Source of the DNA: Pseudomonas putida
Lineage (GTDB): Bacteria > Pseudomonadota > Gammaproteobacteria > Pseudomonadales > Pseudomonadaceae
Direction of reading: 5' to 3'
Length of the DNA stretch: 64,000 nt
Assembly: GCF_022627325.1 (NCBI RefSeq)
Contig: NZ_JAETZZ010000003.1
Coordinates: 248,001 to 312,000, forward strand
Of this stretch, positions 20,842 to 30,371 are shown in pieces. Below the pieces are notes generated by a model. It saw only the letters and a program-made list of their open reading frames with translations, was not told the origin of the DNA and did not search any database. The first letter of the stretch is position 1. Each line of letters starts with the position of its first letter. The translations under genes were made by a program, and so were the position numbers.

Positions 20842-22263
20842 TCAGTTCTTGCGGATTTTTTCGACGATTGCGGTGGTCGAGCTGTTCTCGACCAACCCCA
20901 GTACCTTCACTGTGCCGCCGTAGGCCTTGACGATATCGGCACCCACCACCTGGTCGATACCGTAGTCACCGCCCTTGACCAGCACATCCGGTTTCACCTG
21001 GCTCAGCAGATTCTCCGGCGTGCCTTCAGGGAAGCTGATGACCCAGTCCACCGCGCCCAGCCCAGCCAGCACGGCCATACGCCGATCGACACTGTTGATC
21101 GGGCGGCCAGGGCCCTTCAGACGGCTTACCGAGGCATCGTCGTTGACCGCGACGATAAGACGATCACCCTGGGCACGCGCCTGCTCAAGGTACGTCACAT
21201 GCCCTGCATGCAGGATGTCGAAGCAACCATTGGTGAACACGATCTTCTCTTTGTGCGCACGCGCATCGTCGATGGCCAGCAGCAGTTGCTCCAGGCCCAG
21301 CACGCCACGTTCGGAACCCTCCTCGCGCTGGATCGCGCGACGCAGCTCAGGTGCACTGATCGCTGCAGTACCCAGTTTGCCGACCACGATGCCGGCCGCC
21401 AGGTTGGCCAGGGCAACCGCGTGGGGCAGGTCCTCACCGGCTGCGATGGCTGCAGCCAGGGTGGAAATCACGGTATCGCCAGCGCCGGTCACATCGAACA
21501 CTTCGCGGGCACGGGCCGGCAGGTGCAGCGCCGGGTGGCCGGTGCGCAGCAGGGTCATGCCGTGCTCGCCACGGGTAACCAGCAACGCCCCCAGGTCGAG
21601 GTCCAGCAGCAGCTGCAGGCCTTTGGCGACCAGCTCGGCCTCATCGGCGCAGCGGCCCACGATGGTCTCGAACTCGCTGAGGTTCGGCGTGATCAGACTG
21701 GCACCGCGGTAGATCGAGAAGTCCTTGCCCTTGGGGTCGGCCAGTACCGGTATGCCCTTGGCACGGGCGGCCTCGATCAGGCTCTGATGATTTTTCAGCG
21801 CGCCTTTGCCGTAGTCGGACAACACCAGCACTTTGACACCGTCGAGCAGGCTTTCGACTTCGGCGCCCAGCGACAGCGGGTCAGTGGCGAACGGCTCTTC
21901 GAAATCGATGCGCAGCAACTGCTGGTGCCGGCTCATGACCCGCAGCTTGACGATGGTCGGCTGGTGCGCAATGCGCTGGAAAACCGAACGCACACCCGCC
22001 GCCTGCAGGCTGTTGGCCAGGCTGTCGGCGGCTTCATCCTGGCCGGTAACGCCGATCAGTGCCGCCGGAGCGCCGAGGGCGGCAATGTTCAAGGCAACGT
22101 TGGCCGCGCCGCCGGGGCGATCCTCGATCTGATCGACCTTCACCACCGGCACTGGCGCTTCTGGCGAGATACGTGAAGTACCGCCATGCCAGTAGCGGTC
22201 CAGCATGACATCGCCGACCACCAATACCGGGGCTTGATCGAAACGCGGCAGGGACAACTTCAT
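20842..22263 (-). CDS. hldE: Bifunctional heptose-7-phosphate kinase / heptose-1-phosphate adenylyltransferase
   Basis: Makes ADP-heptose for LPS inner core: the N-terminal ribokinase-like half phosphorylates C1 and the C-terminal half adenylylates. In the 473-aa product, [13 protein letters not shown] begins the kinase, and [15 protein letters not shown] near residue 260 is the kinase signature. [21 protein letters not shown] near residue 345 is the nucleotidyltransferase motif with HxGH. The start is ATG 22263; the frame extends 65 codons further upstream into non-coding DNA. It follows msbA by 130 bases on the same strand. Confidence 0.96.
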   Translation of the reverse strand: MKLSLPRFDQAPVLVVGDVMLDRYWHGGTSRISPEAPVPVVKVDQIEDRPGGAANVALNIAALGAPAALIGVTGQDEAADSLANSLQAAGVRSVFQRIAHQPTIVKLRVMSRHQQLLRIDFEEPFATDPLSLGAEVESLLDGVKVLVLSDYGKGALKNHQSLIEAARAKGIPVLADPKGKDFSIYRGASLITPNLSEFETIVGRCADEAELVAKGLQLLLDLDLGALLVTRGEHGMTLLRTGHPALHLPARAREVFDVTGAGDTVISTLAAAIAAGEDLPHAVALANLAAGIVVGKLGTAAISAPELRRAIQREEGSERGVLGLEQLLLAIDDARAHKEKIVFTNGCFDILHAGHVTYLEQARAQGDRLIVAVNDDASVSRLKGPGRPINSVDRRMAVLAGLGAVDWVISFPEGTPENLLSQVKPDVLVKGGDYGIDQVVGADIVKAYGGTVKVLGLVENSSTTAIVEKIRKN

Positions 22264-22361
22264 GGGCAACCCATATGGAAATAATGAACAGGGGCAGGAT
22301 ATTAGCACAGGGTAAGCGACGGCTTTATGGCCAGATCGGGCCCTGGAAAATTCCGGTGACA

Positions 22362-22383
22362 ATCGGGGCCATACGGCCCCGAT
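22362..22383 (-). terminator. Hairpin after msbA
   Basis: ATCGGGGCC (22362-22370), ATAC loop, GGCCCCGAT (22375-22383): a perfect 9-bp stem 10 bases after the msbA stop. No T-run follows, so termination may be partial and hldE could still receive msbA transcripts. Confidence 0.5.
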
Positions 22384-22393
22384 CAACGACAAC

Positions 22394-24205
22394 TCAGGTG
22401 ATATCGGCCTTCGCCGGCTCGTCCAAGCCCATGGCATGCAAGCGGGCATAATAGCCATTGGCTGCCAGCAGCTCGGTATGGGTGCCGCGCTCCACCAGAC
22501 GGCCCTGGTCCATCACCAGGATCTGGTCGGCTTTTTCGATGGTCGACAGGCGGTGCGCGATCACCAGCGTGGTGCGCCCCTGCATGACATGGTCCAGCGC
22601 AGCCTGGATATGACGCTCGGACTCGGTGTCCAGTGCCGAAGTCGCTTCGTCGAGGATCAGCAGCGGCGCGTTCTTCAACAGGGCCCGGGCAATCGCCAGG
22701 CGCTGGCGCTGGCCACCGGACAGCAGCACGCCGTTTTCACCCACGTCGGTGTCGAAGCCCTTGGGCAGCTTGTCGACGAACTCCTTGGCATAGGCATCGG
22801 CAGCCGCCGCTTCGATGTCCGCACGCGGCGCGCCGGCCAGGTCGCCGTAGGCGATGTTGTTGGCCACGGTGTCGTTGAACAGGGTCACATGTTGGGTCAC
22901 CTGCGACACGTGCCGGCGCAGGTTGCGCAGGCGGTAGTCTTCGATCTCTACGCCATCGAGCAGGATCTGCCCTTGGTCATGGTGATAGAAGCGCGGAATC
23001 AGCGCCGCCAGCGTGGACTTGCCGCTACCAGAGCGCCCGACCAGCGCGATCATCTGCCCAGGCTCGGCGGTGAAGCTGATGTCGCTCAGCACTTCGCGAT
23101 CGGTGCCCGGATAGGTGAAGCTCAGGTTGCGTACCTCGAGGCGACCTGCCAGGCGCTCCTTCTCGATCGTACCGCGGTCGATCTCGGGCTGCTCGTCCAG
23201 TTGCTCGAAGATGCTCTCAGCACCGGCCAGGCCTTTCTGGATGGTCGAGCTGACTTCTGAAAGCTGGCGGATCGGCTTTGGCAGCAGGCCCGCGGCGGTG
23301 ATGTAGGCCACCAGATCGCCCGCGGTCGAGTCGCCCCGCAGGAACAGCACCAGGAACATCAACGCGGCCATGGCGCTGTAGATCACCAGCTGCAACATGG
23401 GCGTGTACAGGGCGCCCGTCTTGGTCATGCGCAACTGTTTGTCGGTGTTGCTCTGGCTGGCACGGCTGAAGCGCTGCTGCTCGTAAGCCTCGCCGCCGAA
23501 GCTGCGCACCACACGGTAGCCCTGGATGGTTTCGGAAGCCACGTGGGTCACGTCGCCCATCGCCACCTGGATCTTCTTGCTCTGTTTACGGAATTTCTTG
23601 CTGGCGACGCTGACCATCACCGCGATCACCGGCAGGATGGCGACCATCACCAGGGTCAAGTGCCAGTTCATCCAAAGCAGGTAGGCAAACAGGAAGACCA
23701 CCGTCAGGCCTTCACGGATCACGACCTTGATTGCATCGGTGGCGGCCCCCGTCACCATGGTCACGTTGAAGGTGATGCGTGAGATCAGGTGCCCGGAGTT
23801 GTGGTTGTCGAAATAGCGGTTGGGCAGTACCAGCAGCTTGTTGAACAACTCCACGCGCAGGTCATGCACCAGGGAGAGGGAAACCTTGGCCAGGAAATAG
23901 TTGCCGAGGAACGAACCCAGGCCCTGCCAGGCCGCGATCAGGATGATCAGCAGCGGTACCGCCTGCAGCAATTGCAGGTCGCGCAAATAGGGGACGTTGG
24001 GGAACAACACCGCTTCGGGGTTGCTCAGGCCATCGACAAAGTACTTGAGGATCCCGGCCAGCATTGGCTGGGTAGAGGCAAAGATCACGAAACCGATGAT
24101 ACTCAGCAGGAAAATGCCGATATAGGGTTTCACGTAGCTCAGCAACCGGAAGTAGATCTTCAGGCTGGAGGTGTGCTCCGCCGGTAGCGGTGTTTCGGCC
24201 ATCAT
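22394..24205 (-). CDS. msbA: Lipid A export ABC transporter MsbA (permease/ATPase)
   Basis: Homodimeric flippase moving lipid A-core across the inner membrane. The 603-aa protein has a six-helix ABC exporter domain (residues about 15-330). The ATPase domain has Walker [14 protein letters not shown] (near 390), signature [16 protein letters not shown] and Walker [13 protein letters not shown]. The start is ATG 24205 or the ATG directly after it. Its position beside hldE and an LPS-kinase-like gene fits LPS assembly. Confidence 0.96.
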   Translation of the reverse strand: MMAETPLPAEHTSSLKIYFRLLSYVKPYIGIFLLSIIGFVIFASTQPMLAGILKYFVDGLSNPEAVLFPNVPYLRDLQLLQAVPLLIILIAAWQGLGSFLGNYFLAKVSLSLVHDLRVELFNKLLVLPNRYFDNHNSGHLISRITFNVTMVTGAATDAIKVVIREGLTVVFLFAYLLWMNWHLTLVMVAILPVIAVMVSVASKKFRKQSKKIQVAMGDVTHVASETIQGYRVVRSFGGEAYEQQRFSRASQSNTDKQLRMTKTGALYTPMLQLVIYSAMAALMFLVLFLRGDSTAGDLVAYITAAGLLPKPIRQLSEVSSTIQKGLAGAESIFEQLDEQPEIDRGTIEKERLAGRLEVRNLSFTYPGTDREVLSDISFTAEPGQMIALVGRSGSGKSTLAALIPRFYHHDQGQILLDGVEIEDYRLRNLRRHVSQVTQHVTLFNDTVANNIAYGDLAGAPRADIEAAAADAYAKEFVDKLPKGFDTDVGENGVLLSGGQRQRLAIARALLKNAPLLILDEATSALDTESERHIQAALDHVMQGRTTLVIAHRLSTIEKADQILVMDQGRLVERGTHTELLAANGYYARLHAMGLDEPAKADIT

Positions 24206-24428
24206 CGAGCTCGCTGTTCAGGTTGAACCGGAAATTTTACCACAGGCGTCATTTTCGGCACGCCTGCGGTGCAACAACATGCCGGGCCGACGGCCCACAC
24301 GACCTGCGCCCGGTTTTTTCATACGGCTTAAGCCCCCTGGTCGGTCGAAAAAGACCAACATGGTGCTGGAGGATTATTTTCGGCATTATTGCCGGTCATT
24401 TTGCTCGCCAGACGACAAGGCTCAACTC

Positions 24429-25034
24429 ATGCAATGCTCTCGGCTCACCCAGGTCGACTTCGATCAGCTGACACTTGGCGCCCAGATACTGGAGGCAGAC
24501 AGCCATGGCGCCAAAGTCTACCTGCTTGAGGATGGTAACTTCCTCAAGGTTTTTCGGCGCAAGCGTCTGATTTCATCTGCGCTGCTGCGCCCCTACTCCC
24601 AGCGCTTTGTGGACAACGCTGCGCGCCTTGCACAGCTGGGCATCCCTACGCTCGAGGTCATCAGCCAGCACAAGCTGGACCTGCCGGGCAGAACCGCAGT
24701 GCTGTACAGGCCGTTGCCGGGGCGCACACTGCTGCAGATGTCGCGGGACGAAGGCTTCAGCTGGGACATCTACCTGCCCCGCCTGATCACCCTGATCCGC
24801 CAGTTGCACCGTAACGGCGTGTACTTCCGCTCCCTGCACCTGGGCAATGTGGTGGTCACGCCCGACCAGCACCTGGGCTTGATCGACGTTGCCGACATGC
24901 GCTTTTTGCGCCCACCACTGTCTGCCCGTATGGTTCGACGCAACGTGCAACACATGGTGAGTTACATCGCACGGGAGAAACTGGGCGACCGCTTCCCCCT
25001 CGCCGATTTCCAAGCGGCCCTGCTGGCACGCTGA
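24429..25034 (+). CDS. LPS-kinase-like protein (toluene-tolerance/InaA-type)
   Basis: 201 aa from ATG 24429, which has AAGG eight bases upstream; an ATG at 24360 would add 23 residues with unusual codon choice. The fold resembles eukaryotic-like small kinases acting on LPS sugars: an N-lobe Lys in FLKVFRRK, a catalytic-loop counterpart LHLGNVVV and metal-binding Asp in LGLIDVADM. The usual catalytic Asp before the loop appears to be missing (YFRSLHLGN), so activity is uncertain. It is divergent from msbA; homologues have been annotated as toluene-tolerance proteins in P. putida, and this link is from memory. Confidence 0.75.
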   Translation: MQCSRLTQVDFDQLTLGAQILEADSHGAKVYLLEDGNFLKVFRRKRLISSALLRPYSQRFVDNAARLAQLGIPTLEVISQHKLDLPGRTAVLYRPLPGRTLLQMSRDEGFSWDIYLPRLITLIRQLHRNGVYFRSLHLGNVVVTPDQHLGLIDVADMRFLRPPLSARMVRRNVQHMVSYIAREKLGDRFPLADFQAALLAR

Positions 25035-25044
25035 ACCTCAGCCC

Positions 25045-25084
25045 CAGCGCCTGGCAGGGCGTTACAAACCCCGGCCAGGCGCTG
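25045..25084. terminator. Long inverted repeat between convergent genes
   Basis: CAGCGCCTGGC (25045-25055) and GCCAGGCGCTG (25074-25084), 11 bp perfect with an 18-nt loop, in the 64-bp convergent gap. It probably ends both transcripts, although no T-run is present. Confidence 0.5.
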
Positions 25085-25098
25085 CGCCGAGCGCGGTA

Positions 25099-25872
25099 TC
25101 AGTGCACGAAGATGGATATACCCATGCCTGCCAAGGCGCCGATCACCAGCGTCAGTGCCAGCTTGATCCGGTCGCGATTACGCCGTTTGGCCTTGCGGTG
25201 AACTTCTTCAGGCACGGTGACGTGGCTACCAAAGCCGGTGTGCAGGACGGCGTCTCCCTCCAGGGTGACCGCTGTCAGGTTCAATTGCGCGTAACGCCGC
25301 GACAGCGCCTTCTCGCCCGCATAGCCGGCAAAGGGCGCACAGCGCTGATAATCGCTCAGCCGACGCAACCCCGGATTCAGGGAAAAGGCCTGCCACTCGG
25401 CTTTCTCGGAGTGCAGTGGATAGCAGGGTACCCCGGCGATGACCTGCCGATCCCCCAGATGGATATAGGGGCTGTGGATCGACAGGTCATGAGCATGGCT
25501 GCGCAACCAGACCTGCAGCACCTGGGGGCTGGCCTCAAGGATCGCCCTGGAGTCTTCGACGAAGGCCTGGCGGTAGAAGCGCCAGTCGTCCTCGCAATGA
25601 AAGATGTAAGGCGTCTTGACATGGCTGTAGGCCAGGTCGATCGAGGCCAACTGCCCAAGCTTGGGGCGGTTGACGAATACCGTGCAGTGGGGCTTCCAGT
25701 GCTCGGGTACGGCACCGTGAACAGCGTCGTCACCGGAGTCCTCGGTAATGAAGACCTCGCGAATGGGCGCTGTGTTGTAGCGATCGAAGCTCTCAAGGGT
25801 TTCCTTGAGCAGATCGAACCGACCGCAGCTGGTCACGACAAGCGTGACATCACTATCATTTGAAAAGCGCAC
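25099..25872 (-). CDS. Glycosyltransferase family 2-like protein with C-terminal membrane segment
   Basis: 257 aa. VTLVVTSCGRFDLLKETLESF is the GT-A nucleotide-binding start and PYIFHCEDDWRFY carries the metal-binding acidic motif. The C-terminus LALTLVIGALAGMGISIFVH is one hydrophobic segment, so the enzyme may be tail-anchored. I use GTG 25872 because GGAGGGA stands seven bases before it; a TTG 24 bases upstream is the alternative. It lies where P. aeruginosa carries wapR/waaL between msbA and ssg, so a role in outer-core or O-chain assembly is inferred. The sugar is unknown. Confidence 0.78.
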   Translation of the reverse strand: MRFSNDSDVTLVVTSCGRFDLLKETLESFDRYNTAPIREVFITEDSGDDAVHGAVPEHWKPHCTVFVNRPKLGQLASIDLAYSHVKTPYIFHCEDDWRFYRQAFVEDSRAILEASPQVLQVWLRSHAHDLSIHSPYIHLGDRQVIAGVPCYPLHSEKAEWQAFSLNPGLRRLSDYQRCAPFAGYAGEKALSRRYAQLNLTAVTLEGDAVLHTGFGSHVTVPEEVHRKAKRRNRDRIKLALTLVIGALAGMGISIFVH

Positions 25873-25939
25873 CGGACTCCCTCCGCGTTGCGACAACAGA
25901 CTTTACGCAGCCACTCCCTGGTCACGAAAGCTCTTTTAG

Positions 25940-26896
25940 TTAAATGCCCAGCGTCAACCGCAGCCTCTGCCAGACGGACAAGGGCGGGTGCGGCCTGAGT
26001 GCCGGGCGCATATGGTCGACGATGCTACGGCCAACTTCAGCGAAACTGAAGCGGGAAACCGCCAGATGCCGACCATTTTCTGCAATTTGCCGGGCCAGGC
26101 CCGGATCGGCGCGCAGGGTACGCAGCTTCGCCTGGAGCGTCGGGATGCTGTCGTACAACACCACGTTGTGCATATCCTGCAGGCCCAAGGCGCTATTTTC
26201 TTCGGCCCCCTGGTCGAACGCCAGCAACACGCAGCCGCAAGCCATGGCCTCGAAGTTCTTGATCATGTACTCGCCCATGCCCACATCGGCACTGACAAAG
26301 AAGCGGATCCGGTTGAGCGTGTTGCAATAGTCTTCGCCAGATTTGGTGCGGGTCACCACCAGGTTTTCCACCCGCCCCAATTCATCCAGCAACGCCTTGC
26401 GCCCGCTGTAGGCAACACTGTTGGTACTGCCGACGAACGCCAGTTCGATATCGCGCTCAAGCCCTTGGTCCGTGAGCAGGCGCTCGTCATAACCCTTGGG
26501 CACGAACACCGCATCGAACCCTTCCTGACGCAAGCGCTCGCTGACCATGTAGCCGGAACTGATCACCCGTGCCCACGGCAGCTTGCGGTAATGCGCGCTG
26601 AACTTGCCGGTGTACTTGCAGGGGATGTAGTTCTGGTAGGCATCATGCTCGAGGATCACCAGGTTGGGCACGGTACGGATGAACGCGGCCTGACGTATTT
26701 CCTGCTTGAAGCGCAGGAAGAACACGATGCGGTCGTAGCGCTCGACCTGCACTTCGCGCTTGAAATAACGGCGCAGGTTGCGCTGGTCATCGCTGGTCAA
26801 CCAGCGCAGGTCGCACTCACAGTTGACCGCGACGCCGTCGTACAGGCGATCGAGGATGGCCCGCTGTTCTTTCTGCACCAGAAATAAGACTTTCAT
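25940..26896 (-). CDS. ssg: Ssg-like glycosyltransferase of cell-surface polysaccharide/LPS
   Basis: 318 aa starting MKVLFLVQKEQRAILD, with AAGGAAAG before ATG 26896. It has a GT-B-like layout: an N-terminal half with VILEHDAYQNYIPCK and a C-terminal half with GMGEYMIKNFEAMACGCVLLAFDQG, the nucleotide-sugar contact of GT4-type enzymes. Position and sequence match Ssg (PA5001 type), which affects LPS, exopolysaccharide and phage sensitivity in pseudomonads. It follows dnpA by 48 bases. The symbol rests on recollection of the family, not on a search. Confidence 0.78.
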   Translation of the reverse strand: MKVLFLVQKEQRAILDRLYDGVAVNCECDLRWLTSDDQRNLRRYFKREVQVERYDRIVFFLRFKQEIRQAAFIRTVPNLVILEHDAYQNYIPCKYTGKFSAHYRKLPWARVISSGYMVSERLRQEGFDAVFVPKGYDERLLTDQGLERDIELAFVGSTNSVAYSGRKALLDELGRVENLVVTRTKSGEDYCNTLNRIRFFVSADVGMGEYMIKNFEAMACGCVLLAFDQGAEENSALGLQDMHNVVLYDSIPTLQAKLRTLRADPGLARQIAENGRHLAVSRFSFAEVGRSIVDHMRPALRPHPPLSVWQRLRLTLGI

Positions 26897-26944
26897 TGCT
26901 TTCCTTGGGCGCTCTGCGCCTTCGCGGTCAACCATGGGCATTGT

Positions 26945-28348
26945 CTACAGCTCACGGCGCCAGAACAGTTCATGCCGGCGCACGGCCTTGCGGAAGAACT
27001 CATTCTCACCGTAAGGCGATGGCCGGCGCCCGGCCAGCCAGCGCTGCAACAGCCGACGCAAGCGGCGCTTGAACGGCGCGGCAGGCTGCAGGTCATGCAT
27101 CATGCCCAGGGCCATCGCCTTGTCGCGCTGCGTTGGCAGGTCCAGCACCAGGCTGCACGGTGCCCACGGCTGGCCGGCACTCAGTTGCGGTGGCAAGGCC
27201 ACGCCATCGCCGCTATCGCCCATGGGCCAGCGGTCGTTGTCGTGCAGATGGTTGGCATAGCACAGCAGCGTCTGCGGGTGCCACGCCAAGCCCTCAAGGG
27301 CCTGCATGACGGCCACATGGGCGCAGATGTGATCAGGGTGCGGGTCCAGCTGCGGGTGCGGCAGGACCAGCACTTCAGGCCGGGCCATCTCCAGCAGCGC
27401 ACGCACGTCAGCCAGCAGGTTGTGCCAGGTGGGCGCGCCATCGCTGTCAGCCGGCAACGACAACGGGTTGAAGCGACGGAACGGGCGGATATCGGCCATC
27501 TCGGCTTCACGGGAAACAGCCGGCACATCGGGCGCTGCCTGCATGGCCGGCAGCTGCAGGCAGAAGTAGCCTAATTGCACGCAACGCGCCTCTGGCACCC
27601 CGGCCCAGCGCGGCACGGCAATACTGTCCCAGGCGCGCAGGCGGCCCTTGAGCCGTGCTGCCTCGGCCTTGCCCATGCCCATCTGCTGGTAGTGTTCTGC
27701 TTCGATTTCGCCAGCGGTCAAGGTCACCACCCAGGCTTCGTCGGCCTGGCTGTAAAGGCCATAGGCCGCCAGCTCGGCATCATCGGCATGGGGTGCGATC
27801 ACCATCAGGCGACGGCGCTGCATGTCGACGCCGGGGGTTATCCACAGGCGCGGCTGGCCCTGCAGGCGACAGTGACGGCCGCGCACGCGCAGCGTACCCG
27901 CCTGCAGCGGTGCAGCCAGCCCGGTCAGGTTCAGGAAGCGAACGCCGTCGACACCACGCTCCAACGTCTGCCGGTCAGCGCGCTCATCGCCCAGCAGCTC
28001 GACACAGGGGTCGAGAAAACGCCCCAGCCACCTGCTTTTCACCCGCACTTCGACGATCAGCGTTTCATTACCCTGCAGCGCCGTATCGACCTTGAGCACG
28101 CCGTCACGCAAGGTGACAGGCGCTTCGCGGGTCTGCTCGCCGAAGTCGTAGGCGTAGTCTTCGTTCGGGGCATAGAAAAGATGATCGGCGAACCAGGCTT
28201 CGTGGCCCGCCCAGAGCAGTGGCAGCAGCAACAACGGCAGCCACCACCAGGTGAATGTGCCCAGGGCAACCAGCACCGCCAGCCCAGCCAGCAGCCCCAG
28301 GCGCTTGTTGCGCCGGTGGCGCTTGAGCAACTGCTGTTTGCGGCTCAC
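26945..28348 (-). CDS. dnpA: PIG-L family de-N-acetylase (DnpA-like)
   Basis: 467 aa with an N-terminal double membrane segment (GLLAGLAVLVALGTFTWWWL) and a catalytic PIG-L domain. The zinc motif reads IAPHADDAELAAYGL (H187, D189, D190), with a second His pair in LDPHPDHICAH. Members remove N-acetyl groups from sugars; P. aeruginosa DnpA in the same LPS locus influences fluoroquinolone tolerance. The start is GTG 28348, overlapping the mig-14 stop as GTGA; the frame runs 67 codons further upstream inside mig-14 only by chance. The LPS substrate is inferred from context. Confidence 0.85.
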   Translation of the reverse strand: MSRKQQLLKRHRRNKRLGLLAGLAVLVALGTFTWWWLPLLLLPLLWAGHEAWFADHLFYAPNEDYAYDFGEQTREAPVTLRDGVLKVDTALQGNETLIVEVRVKSRWLGRFLDPCVELLGDERADRQTLERGVDGVRFLNLTGLAAPLQAGTLRVRGRHCRLQGQPRLWITPGVDMQRRRLMVIAPHADDAELAAYGLYSQADEAWVVTLTAGEIEAEHYQQMGMGKAEAARLKGRLRAWDSIAVPRWAGVPEARCVQLGYFCLQLPAMQAAPDVPAVSREAEMADIRPFRRFNPLSLPADSDGAPTWHNLLADVRALLEMARPEVLVLPHPQLDPHPDHICAHVAVMQALEGLAWHPQTLLCYANHLHDNDRWPMGDSGDGVALPPQLSAGQPWAPCSLVLDLPTQRDKAMALGMMHDLQPAAPFKRRLRRLLQRWLAGRRPSPYGENEFFRKAVRRHELFWRREL

Positions 28349-29241
28349 GCCTGGAACACCGGCACAGGGTTGCACCAACGGTCTTTGTACTCGCGGTCGG
28401 CACGGCCGAACGAGAAGCGCAGAGGCTTGTTGCGTGCGCGAGCCTCTTCCCAGGCAGCCTGGGTGTTGAGGAAGCTCAGTACGCTGCCAGGGCTGAAGGC
28501 CTTGGTCTCGGGGTCGACGCCGCCATTGACGTACTCGACACTGATCCACTGCGGCGCTTCCACCCGGTAGACCAGCTGGATGGCGATGGGCTTGTCGTCG
28601 AGCAACAGCACCGAGCCGATCAGCAGCTCACGCAGACGCTCGAGCACATCGGCCATACGCTCGGCACCGGTGGCCGGGAACCCCCAGCGGCGCTGGAACA
28701 GATCGCAGTACATGGCGGCGATCTGCTGGGCACTGAAATCGGCAATCGGGCGCACCACCCCACCCGCCTCTTCCAGCAGGCGCAACTCGCGGCGCTGGTT
28801 GTAGCGGAATTTCTTCGACAGGTCTTCATGGGCGCGGGCCATCGCCAACTGCTCTTTCTGAGCCTTCAGGCCACTGAAGCGCCCCTGGTTCAGCTCGGAC
28901 AGGTAGCGCGCGGTATGGCGCAAGGGTGCGGCGGCGTCGCCTGCGGCTGGCAGAATGATCTCGGCATTGCCCAGGTCGAACAGGCCTTTCTTGCCGGCAC
29001 GCTTGAGCACGTCCTTGGACAGCGCCAAATGACGCCCCCAAGTGGCAATGCCAGCCTTCAGCTCGCCTGCCTGATGCCAACCCAGGTAACGCACGGGGAT
29101 CTGCGCCAGGTCCGCCAATCGTTCGATCACCAGCGGGTGCGTGGCAACGCTACCACCGAACCGCTCCCACGCCTCGGCGTAGGCGGCGGCGTCGATGACC
29201 TGCCAACCACGCTCACGCACAGCCTGAATATGATTGAGCAT
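28345..29241 (-). CDS. mig-14: Mig-14 family protein (GNAT-like fold, antimicrobial-peptide resistance)
   Basis: 298 aa; the sequence resembles the Mig-14/FemAB-like acyltransferase group, with FSGLKAQKEQLAMARAHEDL and LLDDKPIAIQLVYRVEAPQ in the second acyltransferase-like half. Salmonella and Pseudomonas Mig-14 support resistance to cationic antimicrobial peptides; the biochemical activity is unknown. ATG 29241 shares a base with the wapH stop (TGATG); a GTG one codon upstream is possible. It is sandwiched without gaps between wapH and dnpA, so expression is coupled to LPS-core genes. Confidence 0.82.
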   Translation of the reverse strand: MLNHIQAVRERGWQVIDAAAYAEAWERFGGSVATHPLVIERLADLAQIPVRYLGWHQAGELKAGIATWGRHLALSKDVLKRAGKKGLFDLGNAEIILPAAGDAAAPLRHTARYLSELNQGRFSGLKAQKEQLAMARAHEDLSKKFRYNQRRELRLLEEAGGVVRPIADFSAQQIAAMYCDLFQRRWGFPATGAERMADVLERLRELLIGSVLLLDDKPIAIQLVYRVEAPQWISVEYVNGGVDPETKAFSPGSVLSFLNTQAAWEEARARNKPLRFSFGRADREYKDRWCNPVPVFQA

Positions 29242-30371
29242 CACTTGCGCACCGCCAGCGCACTGACTTGCGGCAGCTGCCAGAAGGTTTCACGCACGGC
29301 CTGATCGGAGAAACGCTCGTGCAGGCGCTGCAGCATGTGCGAGGCGCATGCTTCGCGCTGCTGCTCATCCAGCAACGCCATGTGCTTCAAGCCCTGGGCC
29401 AGCTGCGAGGCATCGCCGAGGGGGAACAACACACCCACGCCTTCGACCACTTCACGAGCCCCACCGCAGGCCGTTGCCAGCACCGGTACGCCGGCCACCA
29501 TGGCTTCGAGCAGGACCATCCCGAACGGCTCATGATCGGAGCTCAGCGCGAACACGTCGAACGCCTGGAAGTAGCGGCGCGCATCCGCGACCTGGCCGAG
29601 GAAGTCGACCTGCCCGGCAATGCCCAGCTCGCCAGCCAACGCCTTGAGCTGGCCTTCCAGCCGCCCCGTGCCGAGGATCGCCAGACGAGCGCCGGCCGGC
29701 AGCCCTGGCAGGGCCTGGGCAAAACCGCGCAGCAAGGTCGCCTGGTCCTTGTCCGGGTGCAGGCGCCCGACATTGCCGACGACCCACGCCTGCGCATCCA
29801 GGCCAAGGGCCTGACGCGCTTGCGCGCGCGGCACCAGCGAAGCCTGCAGGGCCTCGATGTCGATACGGTTGTACAGCGTCTGGATCCGCTCGGCCGGCCA
29901 CCCAGGCAGGCAGCGGCGCATGTCGTCGCGCACCGCGTCCGACACGCCAAGCAGGCTCAGCCGCTTGCTGAACAGGTTGGCGAACAGGCGCCGCCCCTTG
30001 CGTTCATAGTCGCCGAACGCATGGTGCACCCCGATCACCGGCAGGCCGGTCGCCAACAAAGCCACGTAGATCGGCTTGAAGCGGTGGGCGATGCAGAAGC
30101 TGAAATTGCGCTCGGCCGCGATACGGCGCAGGGCGCGTATGGCGCCGAGCTTCAGGCCGCGAACGGCCTTGGAGCTGAATTGCAGGAACAGCACTTCGTC
30201 CGACGCGCAGCCAGCCGCAACCTGCGGGTCGGCGGCGCCGGTGAGAAATACCGTGGTGACCTTGTAGCCACTGCCTTGGAACAGGCTGGCGTACTGACGG
30301 GCACAGTCCAGGAACGGCCCGTCATAACCATGGCAGAACTGCAGGATGCGCGGCTCAGAGCGGCTGGTCAT
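29241..30371 (-). CDS. wapH: LPS core glycosyltransferase, GT4 family (WapH-like)
   Basis: 376-aa GT-B enzyme. The C-terminal nucleotide-sugar domain shows VGNVGRLHPDKDQATLLRGF, GQVDFLGQ and the E-x7-E motif in SSDHEPFGMVLLEAMVAG. WapH adds a glucose to the outer core in P. aeruginosa; the exact sugar here is inferred from synteny only. Its start overlaps the carbamoyltransferase stop by 17 bases and its stop overlaps mig-14. Confidence 0.85.
   Translation of the reverse strand: MTSRSEPRILQFCHGYDGPFLDCARQYASLFQGSGYKVTTVFLTGAADPQVAAGCASDEVLFLQFSSKAVRGLKLGAIRALRRIAAERNFSFCIAHRFKPIYVALLATGLPVIGVHHAFGDYERKGRRLFANLFSKRLSLLGVSDAVRDDMRRCLPGWPAERIQTLYNRIDIEALQASLVPRAQARQALGLDAQAWVVGNVGRLHPDKDQATLLRGFAQALPGLPAGARLAILGTGRLEGQLKALAGELGIAGQVDFLGQVADARRYFQAFDVFALSSDHEPFGMVLLEAMVAGVPVLATACGGAREVVEGVGVLFPLGDASQLAQGLKHMALLDEQQREACASHMLQRLHERFSDQAVRETFWQLPQVSALAVRK

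Noticed and set aside
24171..24428. N-terminal extension of the kinase-like protein into msbA
   Set aside because: The stretch overlaps the divergent msbA start and has no coding character; ATG 24429 has a properly spaced AAGG.
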